From Bufo bufo (Eukaryota; Chordata; Amphibia; Anura; Bufonidae), in NCBI RefSeq assembly GCF_905171765.1, contig NC_053392.1, positions 505,096,556 through 505,160,555 of the forward strand: 64,000 bases of DNA, read 5' to 3'. Positions 1 to 9,540 of the stretch are shown here, piece by piece. Each line of letters opens with the position of its first letter. Within the stretch, counting starts at the first letter, position 1. The translations under genes and the position numbers were made by a program. The notes beneath the pieces are model-generated. The model did no database searches. It saw nothing but the letters and a program-made list of their open reading frames with translations, and was not told where the DNA came from.

Positions 1-94
1 TGTATTTTCCCCCCCCCCATTAATTATAATGAGAAAATCAGCGTTGATTCTGCCCCAAGATAGGGCACGCGGCGTCTTTTTTACAGCCTTTTTT

Positions 95-453
95 AGTAGT
101 CAGGAGGAGCTGAGTAGATTGATGTATAGTTTTGTGGGAAAATATTCAGTAAAACTTGTATTTCATTCATTTAAGTTCCTGCTCTTTCGGGGCTTTGAAG
201 TGCAAGAGGAGGTCCGATCAGTGATTGACAGCCATCTCTCCATACCCAGTCATAGAGGGAAGGCTGTCAATCACTGATAGGACCGACCACCTTCTTGACT
301 TCAAAACCCAGAATGAGCAGGAATTTAAATTAATGAAATACAAGTTTTACTGAATCTTTTCCGACAAAACTATATATCAGTCTGCTCAGCTCTTTCTGCT
401 CTATAACCCGCTGCCTGAAGCTCAGACACCATGTTCAACGTGACAGGTTCCCT
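95..453. repeat. Truncated palindromic TTAA MITE
   Basis: Two long arms are inverted repeats of each other around a centre near position 250: the segment at about 130-230 pairs with about 255-375. The right end reads TGACAGGTTCCCT followed by TTAA (454-457), the same terminus as the complete MITE at 27786-28153. The matching left terminus is absent, so the left arm is cut at about position 95. The TTAA target points to a piggyBac- or Kolobok-type element. An 82-residue open frame here is incidental. Confidence 0.6.
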
Positions 454-457
454 TTAA

Positions 458-944
458 GTATGACACAGCTGTTGGGCGGCACCCTGTTTCCTTTCCTGTG
501 ATGGGGTCTTGCCTGTTATGGCACACCACCAATTTTTTAAGCAGAATAGCGGCAGCATTTTGTTCGAATGGGTGAAACTGCATGTGACTAGAAGACTCGG
601 ACACGTGTAGCGTGACATAAAAGTCATGCAACATCGCATCTAATGAATGTCAATAGTGTCACAATGCGACATGTGACATACTGCGACCCGACAGCCACAC
701 AAATCCAGATGGATGTTGTATCGCAGATCGCATGTGGCTTTTTCTCCACTGACTGTAATGTAAGTCACGAGTGACTTGCGTCTTGCCAGCGACTTGCTGT
801 CACACGCTGTGATTTGGAGGCAAAAACACAGTCAGATCGCAGAAAAGTCACTGACGATTCGCATGTGACTTGCATTAAAGTCAGTGGAGTAAAAATCGTG
901 TGCGACTTGTGACCTGTGACACAAAATCCATCTATTTTTTACCT
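458..944. other. Intergenic; imperfect inverted repeat at about 650-925
   Basis: No gene is seen. The segment 650-925 is rich in repeated GTGACTTGCG-like words. Its halves are weakly inverted (a CTCCACTGACT stretch on the left, an AGTCAGTGGAG stretch on the right), so it may be an old MITE. No clear target duplication was found. Confidence 0.3.
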
Positions 945-1800
945 TCCTGTGAAGGGGTCACAATGCTGGGCATGATTCTGTGAGGGGGCACAATGCTGGG
1001 CACAACCTGTGAAGGGGGAACAATGCTGGGCATACTCCTGTGGAGGGGGCACAGCTGGGCATAATGCTGAGAGGGGGCACAGCTGGGCATAATGCTGAGA
1101 GGGGGCACAGCTGGGCATATAACTGAGGGGGCACAGCTGGGCATATTACTATAAGGGGGCACAGCTGGGCATATTACTATAAGGGGGCACAGCTGGGCAT
1201 ATTACTATAAGGGGGCACAGCTGGGCATATTACTATAAGGGGGCACAGCTGGGCATATTACTATAAGGGGGCACAGCTGGGCATATTACTATAAGGGGGC
1301 ACAGCTGGGCATATTACTATAAGGGGCACAGCTGGGCATATTACTATAAGGGGGCACAGCTGGGCATATTACTATAAGGGGGCACAGCTGGGCATATTAC
1401 TATAAGGGGGCACAGCTGGGCATATTACTATAAGGGGGCACAGCTGGGCATATTACTATAAGGGGGCACAGCTGGGCATATTACTATAAGGGGCACAGCT
1501 GGGCATATTACTATAAGGGGCACAGCTGGGCATATTACTATAAGGGGGCACAGCTGGGCATATTACTATAAGGGGGCACAGCTGGGCATATTACTATAAG
1601 GGGGCACAGCTGGGCATATTACTATAAGGGGGCACAGCTGGGCATATTACTATAAGGGGGGCACAGCTGGGCATATTACTATAATGGGGGCACAGCTGGG
1701 CATATTACTATAATGGGGGCACAGCTGGGCATATTACTATAAGGGGGCACAGCTGGGCATATTACTATGAATGGGCACAGCTGGGCATAACTACTGTGAA
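945..1800. repeat. 28-bp minisatellite
   Basis: The unit GGGGGCACAGCTGGGCAT plus ATTACTATAA is repeated about 25 times from roughly 1120 to 1770 with only small changes, mostly in G-run length. More divergent units lead into it from about 945. Related units with CACATATCTGGACATAACC occur at 1795-1825 and again at 2040-2190, so the array once extended further and was split by the segment at about 1826-2035. Minus-strand open frames across it are by-products of the repeat. Confidence 0.9.
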
Positions 1801-1825
1801 GGGGCACATATCTGGACATAACCTG

Positions 1826-2035
1826 TGAACGAAGTAAAGTTGAGGCACACAATTTTCAGTATTTGCAATTTCAAAGGGGAATTTATTCATTAAAATCATG
1901 TAGTAATTTCATCCATTTGCCCAATATGTATATCATAATATGAACAGTATTCTCAAACCGGACGTTTCGGTCGCGCAGGACCTTCATCTGCGATTTTATC
2001 TGTTCAGACGGGTGTGTGGGCTTGTAGGGCGCTGG
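1826..2035 (-). mobile_element. Insertion splitting the minisatellite, possible Penelope-like fragment
   Basis: This unrelated 210-bp segment separates two parts of the same minisatellite (units at 1795-1825 and 2040-2190). It carries the hammerhead-like fold annotated at 1941-2006. Penelope-like elements are known to carry hammerhead ribozymes in their terminal repeats, and a Penelope-type reverse transcriptase relic occurs at 61.6-62.5 kb. The family assignment is inferred. No target-site duplication was identified. Confidence 0.4.
1941..2006 (-). ncRNA. Hammerhead ribozyme relic (type I)
   Basis: Read on the minus strand, the order of parts matches a type I hammerhead. TGAACAG (stem I outer strand) is followed by an internal loop and TCG, then the core CAGATGA, then stem II GGTC with loop CTGCGC and GACC. 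Next come GAAA, a short AC/GT stem III with loop GTCCG, a T at the cleavage position, TGA pairing with TCG, a second internal-loop strand, and CTGTTCA, which pairs perfectly with TGAACAG. The consensus core is CUGAUGA, so this copy has one core change (U4 to A) and is probably inactive or weak. A minimal stem III is typical of the Penelope-element hammerheads described in animals. Confidence 0.6.
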
Positions 2036-2349
2036 ATGCGGCACATATCTGGACATAACCTGTGAAGGGGCACATATATGGACATAACCTGTGAAGGGGG
2101 CACATATCTGGACATAACCTGTGAAGGGGGCACAGTGTGGGCATAAATACTGTGCAGTGGCATAAAGGAGGAATAATTGCTATGTGGGGGCATCTAGGGG
2201 ACTGGCTGGGATTAGGTGTTTAGTTATGTTTTGGGCAGAGTTAGAGGCGTGTCCTAGCATGGAAAAAAAATGCCACGGCATGCGTGGTGTCCCTTTTCCT
2301 TCTTTTCAAAAGTTGGGAGGTATAACATAGGACTCATACACACAATTTC

Positions 2350-2880
2350 ATACAAAGCTGTAAGGCTACATTTTTACCACAGTGAAAAACGCCCATTTTT
2401 GTAATAGCTGTCACACAGCCTTTTTCAGAGCCAATGAAAGTCTATGGGGTTATTCACATGGGCATTTTATAATGGCCCGTGGTCGCCAAAAAAACAGGAT
2501 GTATTTTTTTGGGCTGTTTTCACAGCCAGGTGGACCCGATTGATGAACCCCCAACTGCCCGTTTTTCATGGCCGTTTAGACAGGAGTGCACATTTGTAAT
2601 GGCTATTACAAATGGGTACACTGTAAAAAATAAAAAGGTCATTCAGGGGTTAAAGAAAAAAAGGAATACCTCATCCACTTGCATGCACAAGGACACTCAC
2701 TGCTTACTAGAGGCAGCAGGACCTGATTCACACAGTGCCGTGACGTCACATGATGGCCGTTACAATAAATGGCCAAATATGGATGTACGCACTGATGCAA
2801 AATGGCTGAGAAAACCTGACAGTGTGTCCGTTTTTAATGGTTGTTACTTTTTGTGTGAATGTAGCCTAAAGGGGCTTCTA
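2350..2880. repeat. Interspersed repeat, terminal-motif type
   Basis: The left side has the pattern seen in several repeats here: a phrase about added sequence, then AATGGCCGT-like words and TCTATGGGGTTATTCACA. The right side ends with TTTTTGTGTGAATGTAGCC, the inverse of the left-end style. A 142-residue plus-strand open frame lies inside at 2479-2907; it is low-complexity and matches no family I recognise, so it is treated as non-coding. Confidence 0.4.
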
Positions 2881-2909
2881 CGGAGACGCACAAACCCTCC
2901 ACTGTAACT

Positions 2910-3239
2910 CCTGTTGCTACATGGAAGTTTTTTTTTTTATCGTTGTTGAATTCCACACAAATCTGACAGAAAAAAAAAAAAATGGTTGCTTACTTCAGAG
3001 GGCATGTACAAGGTATTCTTCTTCAAGTGTTGCTCCTAGGGGACAGTGTCTTCATACACATGGGGTCACGTTTCCCAAAGTTGTAGGATAGCATTTTACA
3101 ACGTTTTACGATTCTCCACCATTTCTTTGCCCCAACACATTGACAATAATTTATGCCAACAAAACTGGTGGAAAAGTACAGCTGCCATGGATTTCAGTGG
3201 GCGGGCGAACAGCGACAGATGCAATAAAGTTGTCGTATC
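2910..3239. other. Unannotated spacer
   Basis: AT-rich, with poly-T at 2928 and poly-A at 2970. I see no gene, repeat end or RNA in it. Confidence 0.5.
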
Positions 3240-3485
3240 TTAGGCCTCATGCACACGACTGTATAGGTTTTGCAGTCTGCAAATCACGGCAATGTCCTCT
3301 CCTTGTCCGTAAAACGGAAAAGAATAGCACACGTTCTATCTTTTTTTGCGGGGCCGCGGAATGGACGTATGGATGCGGACAGCACACGGTGTGCTGTCTT
3401 TGCTGCCCCATGAACGGGTCCGCATCTGGCCTTACTCTGGTGGACATTTTACTGGTATACGAAATGGCAGGTCTTAGTAAATGTG
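3240..3485. repeat. Interspersed repeat, CATGCACACGAC family
   Basis: The repeat begins with GGCCTCATGCACACGACTG and contains TTTTTGCGGGGCCGCGGAA and a CCATGAACGGGTCCGCAT stretch. Related copies in this window lie at about 7005-7280, 7448-7795 and 29025-29275. The family is short and non-coding. Open frames crossing it are incidental. Confidence 0.5.
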
Positions 3486-3771
3486 CCCAGTCCTCGCACT
3501 GCTATACAGACTCCATACCAATGTGCATGATCAGTAACGCAGAGAAATAACATTTTAAGCTCTGCTACATCTGCAAGTAGCTGTATTGTAACCACATATC
3601 GTCAGACTAAAATTGAATATAAAGTGACGTCAAGTAATGCTAGATACATTACACTAACAAAAGAACAGAGACCAAGATAGACCTTCACAAAGAACATGTA
3701 ATGCTCATACGAGTGGATGTGGTAAAGTGCTAGAGGGGTGACCATCGTAAGCCCTGTGGACGTATACTCAC

Positions 3772-3841
3772 CGCTGAAGGTCCCAGGTGAACCTCTGGCT
3801 GCTAGGAATAGGAGGATCACAAGGCTCCAGGGAGCAGCCAT
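3772..3841 (-). CDS. First coding exon, signal peptide, of a probable host gene
   Basis: On the minus strand an ATG at 3841 in a strong context (A at -3, G at +4) opens 23 codons. They start MAAPW, followed by the hydrophobic run SLVILLFLAA and a polar ARGSPG stretch, a good signal peptide. The exon ends AGCG followed directly by GTGAGT (3771-3766), a consensus splice donor, giving a phase 1 intron. A short signal-peptide exon with a phase 1 donor is typical of immunoglobulin-superfamily, MHC and related receptor genes. The upstream DNA has ETS-type TTCCTGT elements. Later exons would lie to the left; none is recognisable before position 1, so the gene must extend out of the window or be broken. 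The family cannot be named from this exon alone. Confidence 0.5.
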
Positions 3842-4016
3842 GTTGTCTTGTAGTTCTCAGAGGAGCTGATGAGGAGGAGGCTGCAGAGTATGTAAGAATC
3901 TCACAGGAAGATGAGTTTGTGTGTGGAAACTTACTGGTCTGTACCATAGTCTTCCTGTTACTAGCAATGCACGGCCCTGTTAACCACCCTGACCACTGAC
4001 ACTGAGAGGCGCTCAT
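3842..4016 (-). promoter_or_regulatory. Putative promoter of the signal-peptide exon
   Basis: Read on the minus strand, this 175-bp stretch directly upstream of the ATG has two ETS/PU.1-like sites (AACAGGAAG and CTTCCTGTGA) and a TCTCAGTGTCAGTGG segment. It has no clear TATA box, and ends in a pyrimidine-rich CTGCAGCCTCCTCCTC leader. This resembles TATA-less promoters of leukocyte-expressed genes. That is inference from motif content only. Confidence 0.3.
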
Positions 4017-4454
4017 TTACATAATGAGATCATTAGATAAGACGAGTTACAGATAAATTGTAGGGATACGGAATATCTATTGGAATATTTACCATATTGC
4101 CTAATTATGTCAATTGTAAACTGCTGCTTCCTAATAGGAAAACCAAGCATGTACTAACCCAGCCTCCGACACTCAAGCCTTGGTGCAACTACAACTCCCA
4201 GCATGCTCCATTCACTTCTGTGAGAGCCAAGTGCAAGATGATTCCTGTGCTCACCACTTCCTGGTTAAAGGATGTTAGCTGCAATCAGACCCCTGTTGCA
4301 CTGGTTTATGGGTAATTGCTTATTTATGTGCGTAAATAAGAATAGTATATTACCCTGGTGGAAATTTACATTTTTAGGACTTTTGCGTTTTGCCAAGATA
4401 TTTTATTGTTTTCCTGTCACTGACCATTAGAGGCTGCTTTTTTGGTGAGAGTCT
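4017..4454. other. Unannotated spacer
   Basis: No gene is seen. A short GTGCAACTACAACTCCCAGCATGC-like stretch near 4180-4206 resembles one arm of the hAT MITE at 6277-6423, so a MITE fragment may be present. Confidence 0.35.
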
Positions 4455-4920
4455 AAGGTCCCTATCACACGAGCGTGACGGATTAGGTCCGGATGCGTTC
4501 AGGGTGCGTTCAGTGAAACTCGCACCATTTTGCAAGCAAGTTCAGTCAGTTTTGTCTGCAATTGCGTTCAGTTTTTCCCGCTCTAGTGCAATGCGTTTTA
4601 ATGCGTTTTTCACGCGAGTGATAAAAAACTGAAGCAACTATCAGTGAAAAACGCATTGCATCCGCACTTGCTTCCGGATGCAATGCGTTTTTCACTGCAG
4701 CCCCCTTCACTTCTATGGGGTCAGGGCTGCGTGAAAAACGCAGAATATAGAACATGCTGCGTTTTTCACACAACGTATAACCGATGCGTGAAAAAAACGC
4801 TCATGTACACAGACCCATTGAAATGAATGGGTCAGGATTCAGTGCGGGTGCTATGCGTTCATGTCACACATTGCACCGCGTGGAAAACTCGCTCGTGTGA
4901 AAGTAGCCTAAGGCTAGTTT
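4455..4920. repeat. Interspersed repeat rich in GTTTTTCAC / GTGAAAAAC words
   Basis: It begins GGTCCCTATCACACGAGCGT and ends CTCGCTCGTGTGAAAGTAGCC, so the ends are inverted. Many ATGCGTTTTTCAC and GTGAAAAACGCA words are arranged in both directions. It looks like a non-autonomous DNA element with subterminal repeats. Open frames inside are incidental. Confidence 0.5.
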
Positions 4921-5334
4921 CACACTGGTATTACAATCGTCCAGAAGGCTGTTCCGGCAGAGGAACAGCCAGCCAGAGTTCATCGTATCCAGCAAAGCCG
5001 TACACTGCCTTTCCCCACAATAGCCCATTGACTAATATGCCTAGATTTGCCACCTGGGCAGTATTCCACCGGCCAAGCCAGTATTTCAAGGTTTAGAAGC
5101 GGCTGACTGAGAAAGGACCGGCATGGATTGAAGTGCCTGTATCAGTTGTTCCTTAGGAGTCCCTGCTCTGACTCCATATCTGGCTTAGGAGTCCTTGTTC
5201 TTTGTCCATATACTGTATGGAGTCAATGCTTCTGGAAGTCCCTTATCTGACTCCATATAGGGCTGTGTCAGTGCTATGAAGATGAAGGGGTATACCCAAG
5301 CACTGTCAGTATGCTTGGGGACACCCCTGTGTAT
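4921..5334. other. Unannotated spacer with short duplications
   Basis: No gene is seen. A CTTAGGAGTCC / TGACTCCATAT motif recurs three times at about 5150-5265, a local degenerate repeat. The segment 5262-5330 contains a GGGGTATACCCAAGCA word partly inverted at 5313-5322. Confidence 0.35.
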
Positions 5335-5338
5335 TTAA

Positions 5339-5992
5339 AGGGGTTGTCCTGCAAAAAATATTCTACAGGTTTCCAACCAGCACCTGTATCTGAATACTTT
5401 TGTAATCGCATGTAATAAAATTTTTTGGAAAAGCACACAGTTATTCAATAAAATGTATCTGTACAGCGCCACTTGCTGTTTTTTTTTTCTTATTTCTTTG
5501 TCTGGCTCACTGCAATGGCCGCACATGCTCAGTTTCATCCTTCAGCTGTCTCCTGAGTTGTGATAGGGAGAGAGCTCCAGCAGAGAAGACACACTGGCCT
5601 GTCAGCTTGATATAAATCTATCAGAGCAATGAGATCTCTGGGTCTATGTAAGGTACAGGACTGGTTCTAGACCTGAGAGAGAGGTCGTCATGTACTATAT
5701 GATGTCTGATTTTTATTTTTTACATCAATCATAGGATAACCCCTTCTATGAGATAGCTCACTTCTATGGGACAGCTCTTTCCTATACACTTGAACGAGCC
5801 GTCCCATAGAAGTGAATGGGACGGTTTCTTGTAATTACACCTGCTCACCGCCTCTGTTGCGATGGCGAGCAGGTAAACAATAAAGAGAAGGCAGCACTGG
5901 CACGAGGGTGTCGGGAGTCGGACCCCTGCCAATCTGATATTGATTACCTATCCTGAGGATAGGTCATCAATAAAAATAATTGGATAAACCCT
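5339..5992. mobile_element. Non-autonomous TTAA element (MITE)
   Basis: The termini are AGGGGTTGTCC on the left and GGATAAACCCT on the right, imperfect inverted repeats, and both are flanked by TTAA (5335-5338 and 5993-5996). The TTAA target duplication fits a piggyBac- or Kolobok-type element. The right part contains the common palindrome ACCTATCCTGAGGATAGGT, also present at about 34720, so the element is composite. There is no transposase frame. Confidence 0.7.
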
Positions 5993-5996
5993 TTAA

Positions 5997-6268
5997 GTTT
6001 TATTTAGCCTCTTATTTTAAAAGTCTCTGTACCACATTTCGAACCCACCACCATCTGTATTGAAGATACATTTGAGCTCTATTCCCTATCACAGCACAGT
6101 ATTTCCTATCACAGCACACTAATCCCTATCACAGCACAGTAATCTCTATCACAGCACAAAAAAACAGACAGCAAATAACTTTTCAAAGACGAAAGACAAA
6201 GACACTAATCCATATCACAGCACAGTAATTCCTATCACACTACCTAACACCCTGCACTGGAACCTATC
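5997..6268. other. Degenerate CCTATCACAGCACA tandem words
   Basis: From about 6080 to 6240 the phrase CCTATCACAGCACA(G)TAAT recurs five to six times with changes, a short degenerate tandem repeat. No gene is seen. Confidence 0.5.
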
Positions 6269-6276
6269 AGCTACAC

Positions 6277-6423
6277 CAGCCATGCTCAACCTGCGACCCT
6301 CCAGCTGTTGCAAAACTACAACTCCGAGCATTCTCAGACAGCCTATAGCTATCAACCTACAGCAGGGCATTGTGGGAGTTGTAGTTTTGCAACAACTGGA
6401 GGGCCACAGGTTGAGCATCCCTG
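6277..6423. mobile_element. hAT MITE, palindromic, 147 bp
   Basis: The ends CAGCCATGCTCAACC and GGTTGAGCATCCCTG are inverted repeats, and the internal arms (CCTCCAGCTGTTGCAAAACT versus its inverse) continue the palindrome. A perfect 8-bp target duplication AGCTACAC flanks it (6269-6276 and 6424-6431), which is diagnostic of hAT-type transposition. It is non-autonomous with no coding capacity. Confidence 0.9.
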
Positions 6424-6566
6424 AGCTACACTATATCACCATCTAACCTACACTGACTATCTCCCACTAACTATCTGTATTATATATATGAGCTAAGTAA
6501 CTATCTAATGTAATTAAATAAGGATCCAGATGAGTCTGCAAAGCACAGAGCACAGCAATGACACTG

Positions 6567-6587
6567 CTCTCTCTCTCTCTCTCTCTC
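6567..6587. repeat. (CT)n microsatellite
   Basis: An uninterrupted CT run of about 21 bp. Confidence 0.9.
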
Positions 6588-6739
6588 AGAACTGCATAAA
6601 ACTGCAGAAAATGGCTGCTGGGCAGTTTCCTATATAGTAAGGGGTAGGCAACTTTCCTATTGGTTGCTAGGGATGTTGCTAAGCTCAGACAAATATATTG
6701 CAGCCTTCTCATTGGCCCACAAGCAAGAAGCAGTAGTAC

Positions 6740-6868
6740 TGATGAAAATTTTTTTTTGGGAATATTCGCGATTACGAATATATAGCACTATATTTTAGAT
6801 CTTTGTGAATTCTCGAAGTGCCTATATTCGCGATAAAAATTTGCGATTAGAATATTCGCGATCAACAC
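6740..6868. repeat. AT-rich repeat with ATATTCGCGAT words
   Basis: AATATTCGCGAT or its inverse occurs four times within 130 bp (6761, 6826, 6851 and nearby), with a partly palindromic arrangement. It is probably a MITE fragment. No coding. Confidence 0.4.
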
Positions 6869-6870
6869 TA

Positions 6871-6945
6871 CTCTATAGCTCAGTGGTTAAGACTAGAGTG
6901 TTGCCATCAATGCAGATTGCGGTGGTGGTGTTTGATCACCATGAC
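6871..6945 (+). tRNA. tRNA-like SINE head (pseudo-tRNA)
   Basis: TAGCTCAGTGGTTAAGA (from 6876) fits the RNA polymerase III A box with D-arm. GGTGTTTGATCACC (6927-6940) is a degenerate B box about 45 bp downstream. The acceptor stem is not complementary and the B box departs from GGTTCGAATCC, so this is a tRNA-derived SINE head or pseudogene rather than a functional tRNA. Confidence 0.4.
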
Positions 6946-7004
6946 ATTTTCTGTATCCTACATTGGCCACAATTTGTAATGTGTTATTCATTTTTGACTT
7001 CATG

Positions 7005-7280
7005 CACACAACCATAATTTTTTCCAGCATCCGATTCACATTTTTTGCAGATTGGATGTGGACCCATTAATTTCAATGGGACCGCAAAAAACGTAGACAG
7101 TACACCGGGTGCTGTCCGCATTCATATGTCCACATGTCTGTCCCACAAAAAATAGAACGGCCCTATTCTTGTCCTTGTTTGCAGACAAGAATAGACATTT
7201 TGATATTGGGGTTTGCAGAAATTGGGGGATACACACGGATGGTATCTGCAAAATACATACTGTCGTGTGGATAAGGCCTT
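7005..7280. repeat. Interspersed repeat, CATGCACACGAC family
   Basis: It starts CTTCATGCACACAACCAT and ends ACTGTCGTGTGGATAAGGCC. It contains GGACCCATTAATTTCAATGG and CAAAAAATAGAACGGCC. It is related to the copies at 3240-3485, 7448-7795 and 29025-29275. Confidence 0.5.
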
Positions 7281-7447
7281 AATGTCTGTTTTCAAGGGTG
7301 GTTTCCAAGGCTAACTTATTCATAATCTATCTATTAGTATTGCCAATACTGACCCTAGACTGTCTCTACATGAAAGCCTGTCTCTAGTACCTTAAATTCA
7401 CAGTTAGGCCTTGTTCACACGTCAGTTTTCTGATCAGTTATTACCAT

Positions 7448-7795
7448 CAGTTAGGCCTCTTTCACATGACCGTTGTGGTTCCGTTCAACTTGAATGGGTC
7501 CATGACCCATCCATTGCGCAAAAAGATAGAACAAGTTCTAATTTTTGCGGAACGGAAGCACGGAACGGAACCGTGGAGTTCTGTTCCGTGCTTCCGTTCC
7601 GCACCGCATCAAGTGAATGGGTCAGCATCCGTCATGCGGAATGCATATGCCCGGTGCCCCGTGTATTGTGGAACCGCCGTGTGCGGGCCGCAATACGGCT
7701 ATGGGGGACACATGGTAGTCTGCAAGAGGCCTTACCCTTTCGCTAAAAAACGGAACGGACACAGAAAGAAAATACGTTTGTGTGCATGAGCCCTA
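7448..7795. repeat. Interspersed repeat, CATGCACACGAC family
   Basis: It starts CAGTTAGGCCTCTTTCACAT and ends GTGTGCATGAGCCC, with GGAACGGAAGCACGGAACGG and a nearly inverse CCGTGCTTCCGTTCC inside. The overlapping open frames of 107-111 residues are artefacts of this GC-rich repeat. Confidence 0.5.
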
Positions 7796-8529
7796 GAAGT
7801 ACATCCTGCCCTGGGAGTATCACAAGAAAATGGCTGCCTGGTCCCATGCTTGGTAGTTTATATGCTGTCCACCTACTTTAGGAAATCGCATTTTATTAAA
7901 ATTGTCCCTAACAAGGAGCTGATGACAGGTGTCCCACTGTAAGACCACCGATGATTAGCTGTAATACATGGACATATTGTGACCTCCAGAACCAGAGGGG
8001 TTGTTCCCTCACTCACTAATAGAAGGTTGGGGTGCTCTCCTCTATTAACACAGTTCTTTAATAGAGTATTTCCAGACCAGACATCCCATTTAATGAAAGT
8101 GGCTACAGATGTCACTTTAGGTATAATTTATTATCTGGTGTTGGCTTGCGATGTGTACTAACTAAGTTCACTGGTACAAAACGTTAGAACTGTACAGAGG
8201 ATATAACCAAGTTTATTAGATATACAGTATAGCATGCCCAATCATATAATAAGTGTGGCCTTCTTTTGATGGTGAAGGTGTAAAGCCGTGGTTTGTGACA
8301 CATCCATCACATCCTTCCTACATATCATGTCTGTTCTGGTCCTTGTGAACTGGTCCTCTTTTTGTACAAATTTCAGCTTCACCCCAGACATTCAGCTGAT
8401 TTTAGAAAGAATGGATCCTACAGCGAGCATCATCATCTTTGATCACTTTTTATTCAGATTGTTTTTTGTGGCGGATAAGCAAAGTCATCCCTCTAACCCC
8501 ACCGAATGACTATCTATATACATCCAATT
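7796..8529. other. Unannotated spacer
   Basis: No gene, RNA or clear repeat end is seen. Several open frames of 60-80 residues are present, with no recognisable domain. Confidence 0.5.
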
Positions 8530-8960
8530 CTGCCCAGTCCCTTTTGTCCCACCTCACAGTATTTATGCCCCTCTTAGTGCCTTCACACAATAGTTGTTAC
8601 CTCTTGGTGCACCCACACAGTAGAAAGCCCTCATAGTGCACCTTCATAGTAGTTATATCATTTTAGTGCCCCCTCACAATAGTGCTGCCCCCTTAGTGCC
8701 TCTTCACAGTTAAGCCCCCTTAGTGTCCCCCTCAAAATACTGCTATCTCTTAAGTGCATCTTCACAATAGTGCTTGCCACCTTACATAAGTGCTGCCCCT
8801 TCAGTGTACCTTCACAATAGTTCTGCCCCTTAGTACCCCTTCACAGTAATGCTGCCCCCTTAGTGCCCGCTCACAGTAATGCTACCTTCTTACATAAGAG
8901 CTGCCCCCCTGCCCCTTCACAGCATTGATGCCCCTCTAAAGCTCCCTCTACAAAAGTGTT
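8530..8960. repeat. Degenerate minisatellite (about 35-40 bp unit)
   Basis: The phrase GCCCCCTTAGTGCCCCTTC followed by ACAGTAATGCT recurs about ten times with substitutions and length changes. It is an old, diverged tandem array. Non-coding. Confidence 0.75.
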
Positions 8961-9224
8961 GCCCCTATAGTTTAGATAAAATAAAAAAGCACTATTCACC
9001 TAGTCCCCTTCTCCCAATGAACAGAGCACATCATGTGCTGTGTGCAACAGGCACAATGACATCTCTGCATCGCACCAGTCTGCTGGGGAGAGCACATGAT
9101 GGGCAAAGGTTCCAGATAAATAAGACAAAGTCCAGCTAAATCAAATAATTAATATTTATTAAGAAAATTAATTATATTTATATGGATGTTAAAGGCCGTG
9201 ATGATAATTTGTTTAATAAAATTA

Positions 9225-9540
9225 CTTTCTGGGTTTCTGTCATCAGAAAAATCGTTATGTAGCTGGCTGACATTAGCGATGTGCTAATGTCAGCAGAACA
9301 TAACTGTATGACTTATATCTCCCTGCCTGCCGCCATTCGCGCTAAATAATGACTTTTATAATATGCAAATAAGCCTCTAGGTGCTAGTAAGGCGTTGCTG
9401 CAGCACCTAGAGGCTCCGTCCTCTCACCGTTTGGCACGCCCTAGTAAAGGTGATTGACATCCTCGGTCTCCTCCGTGCCCCGCAAATCCCGCGCCTGCGC
9501 CGTCCATTTTGGTATTAGACGCAGGCACAGTGAGTGAAGG
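9225..9540. repeat. GC-rich MITE fragment truncating the BEL relic
   Basis: It contains GCACCTAGAGGC inverted against GCCTCTAGGTGC around 9372-9413, and the words GCGCCTGCGCCG and GCAGGCACAGTGAG that also occur at the centre of the MITE at 24511-25300. It ends where the BEL gag coding sequence begins (about 9541). Exact ends were not determined. Confidence 0.4.

Noticed and set aside
2479..2907. A 142-residue plus-strand frame
   Set aside because: It lies across an interspersed repeat with inverted end motifs, shows no domain or splice signals, and includes repeat words.
6871..6945. A functional tRNA gene
   Set aside because: The A box is good, but the B box is degenerate and no acceptor stem forms; a SINE head is more likely.
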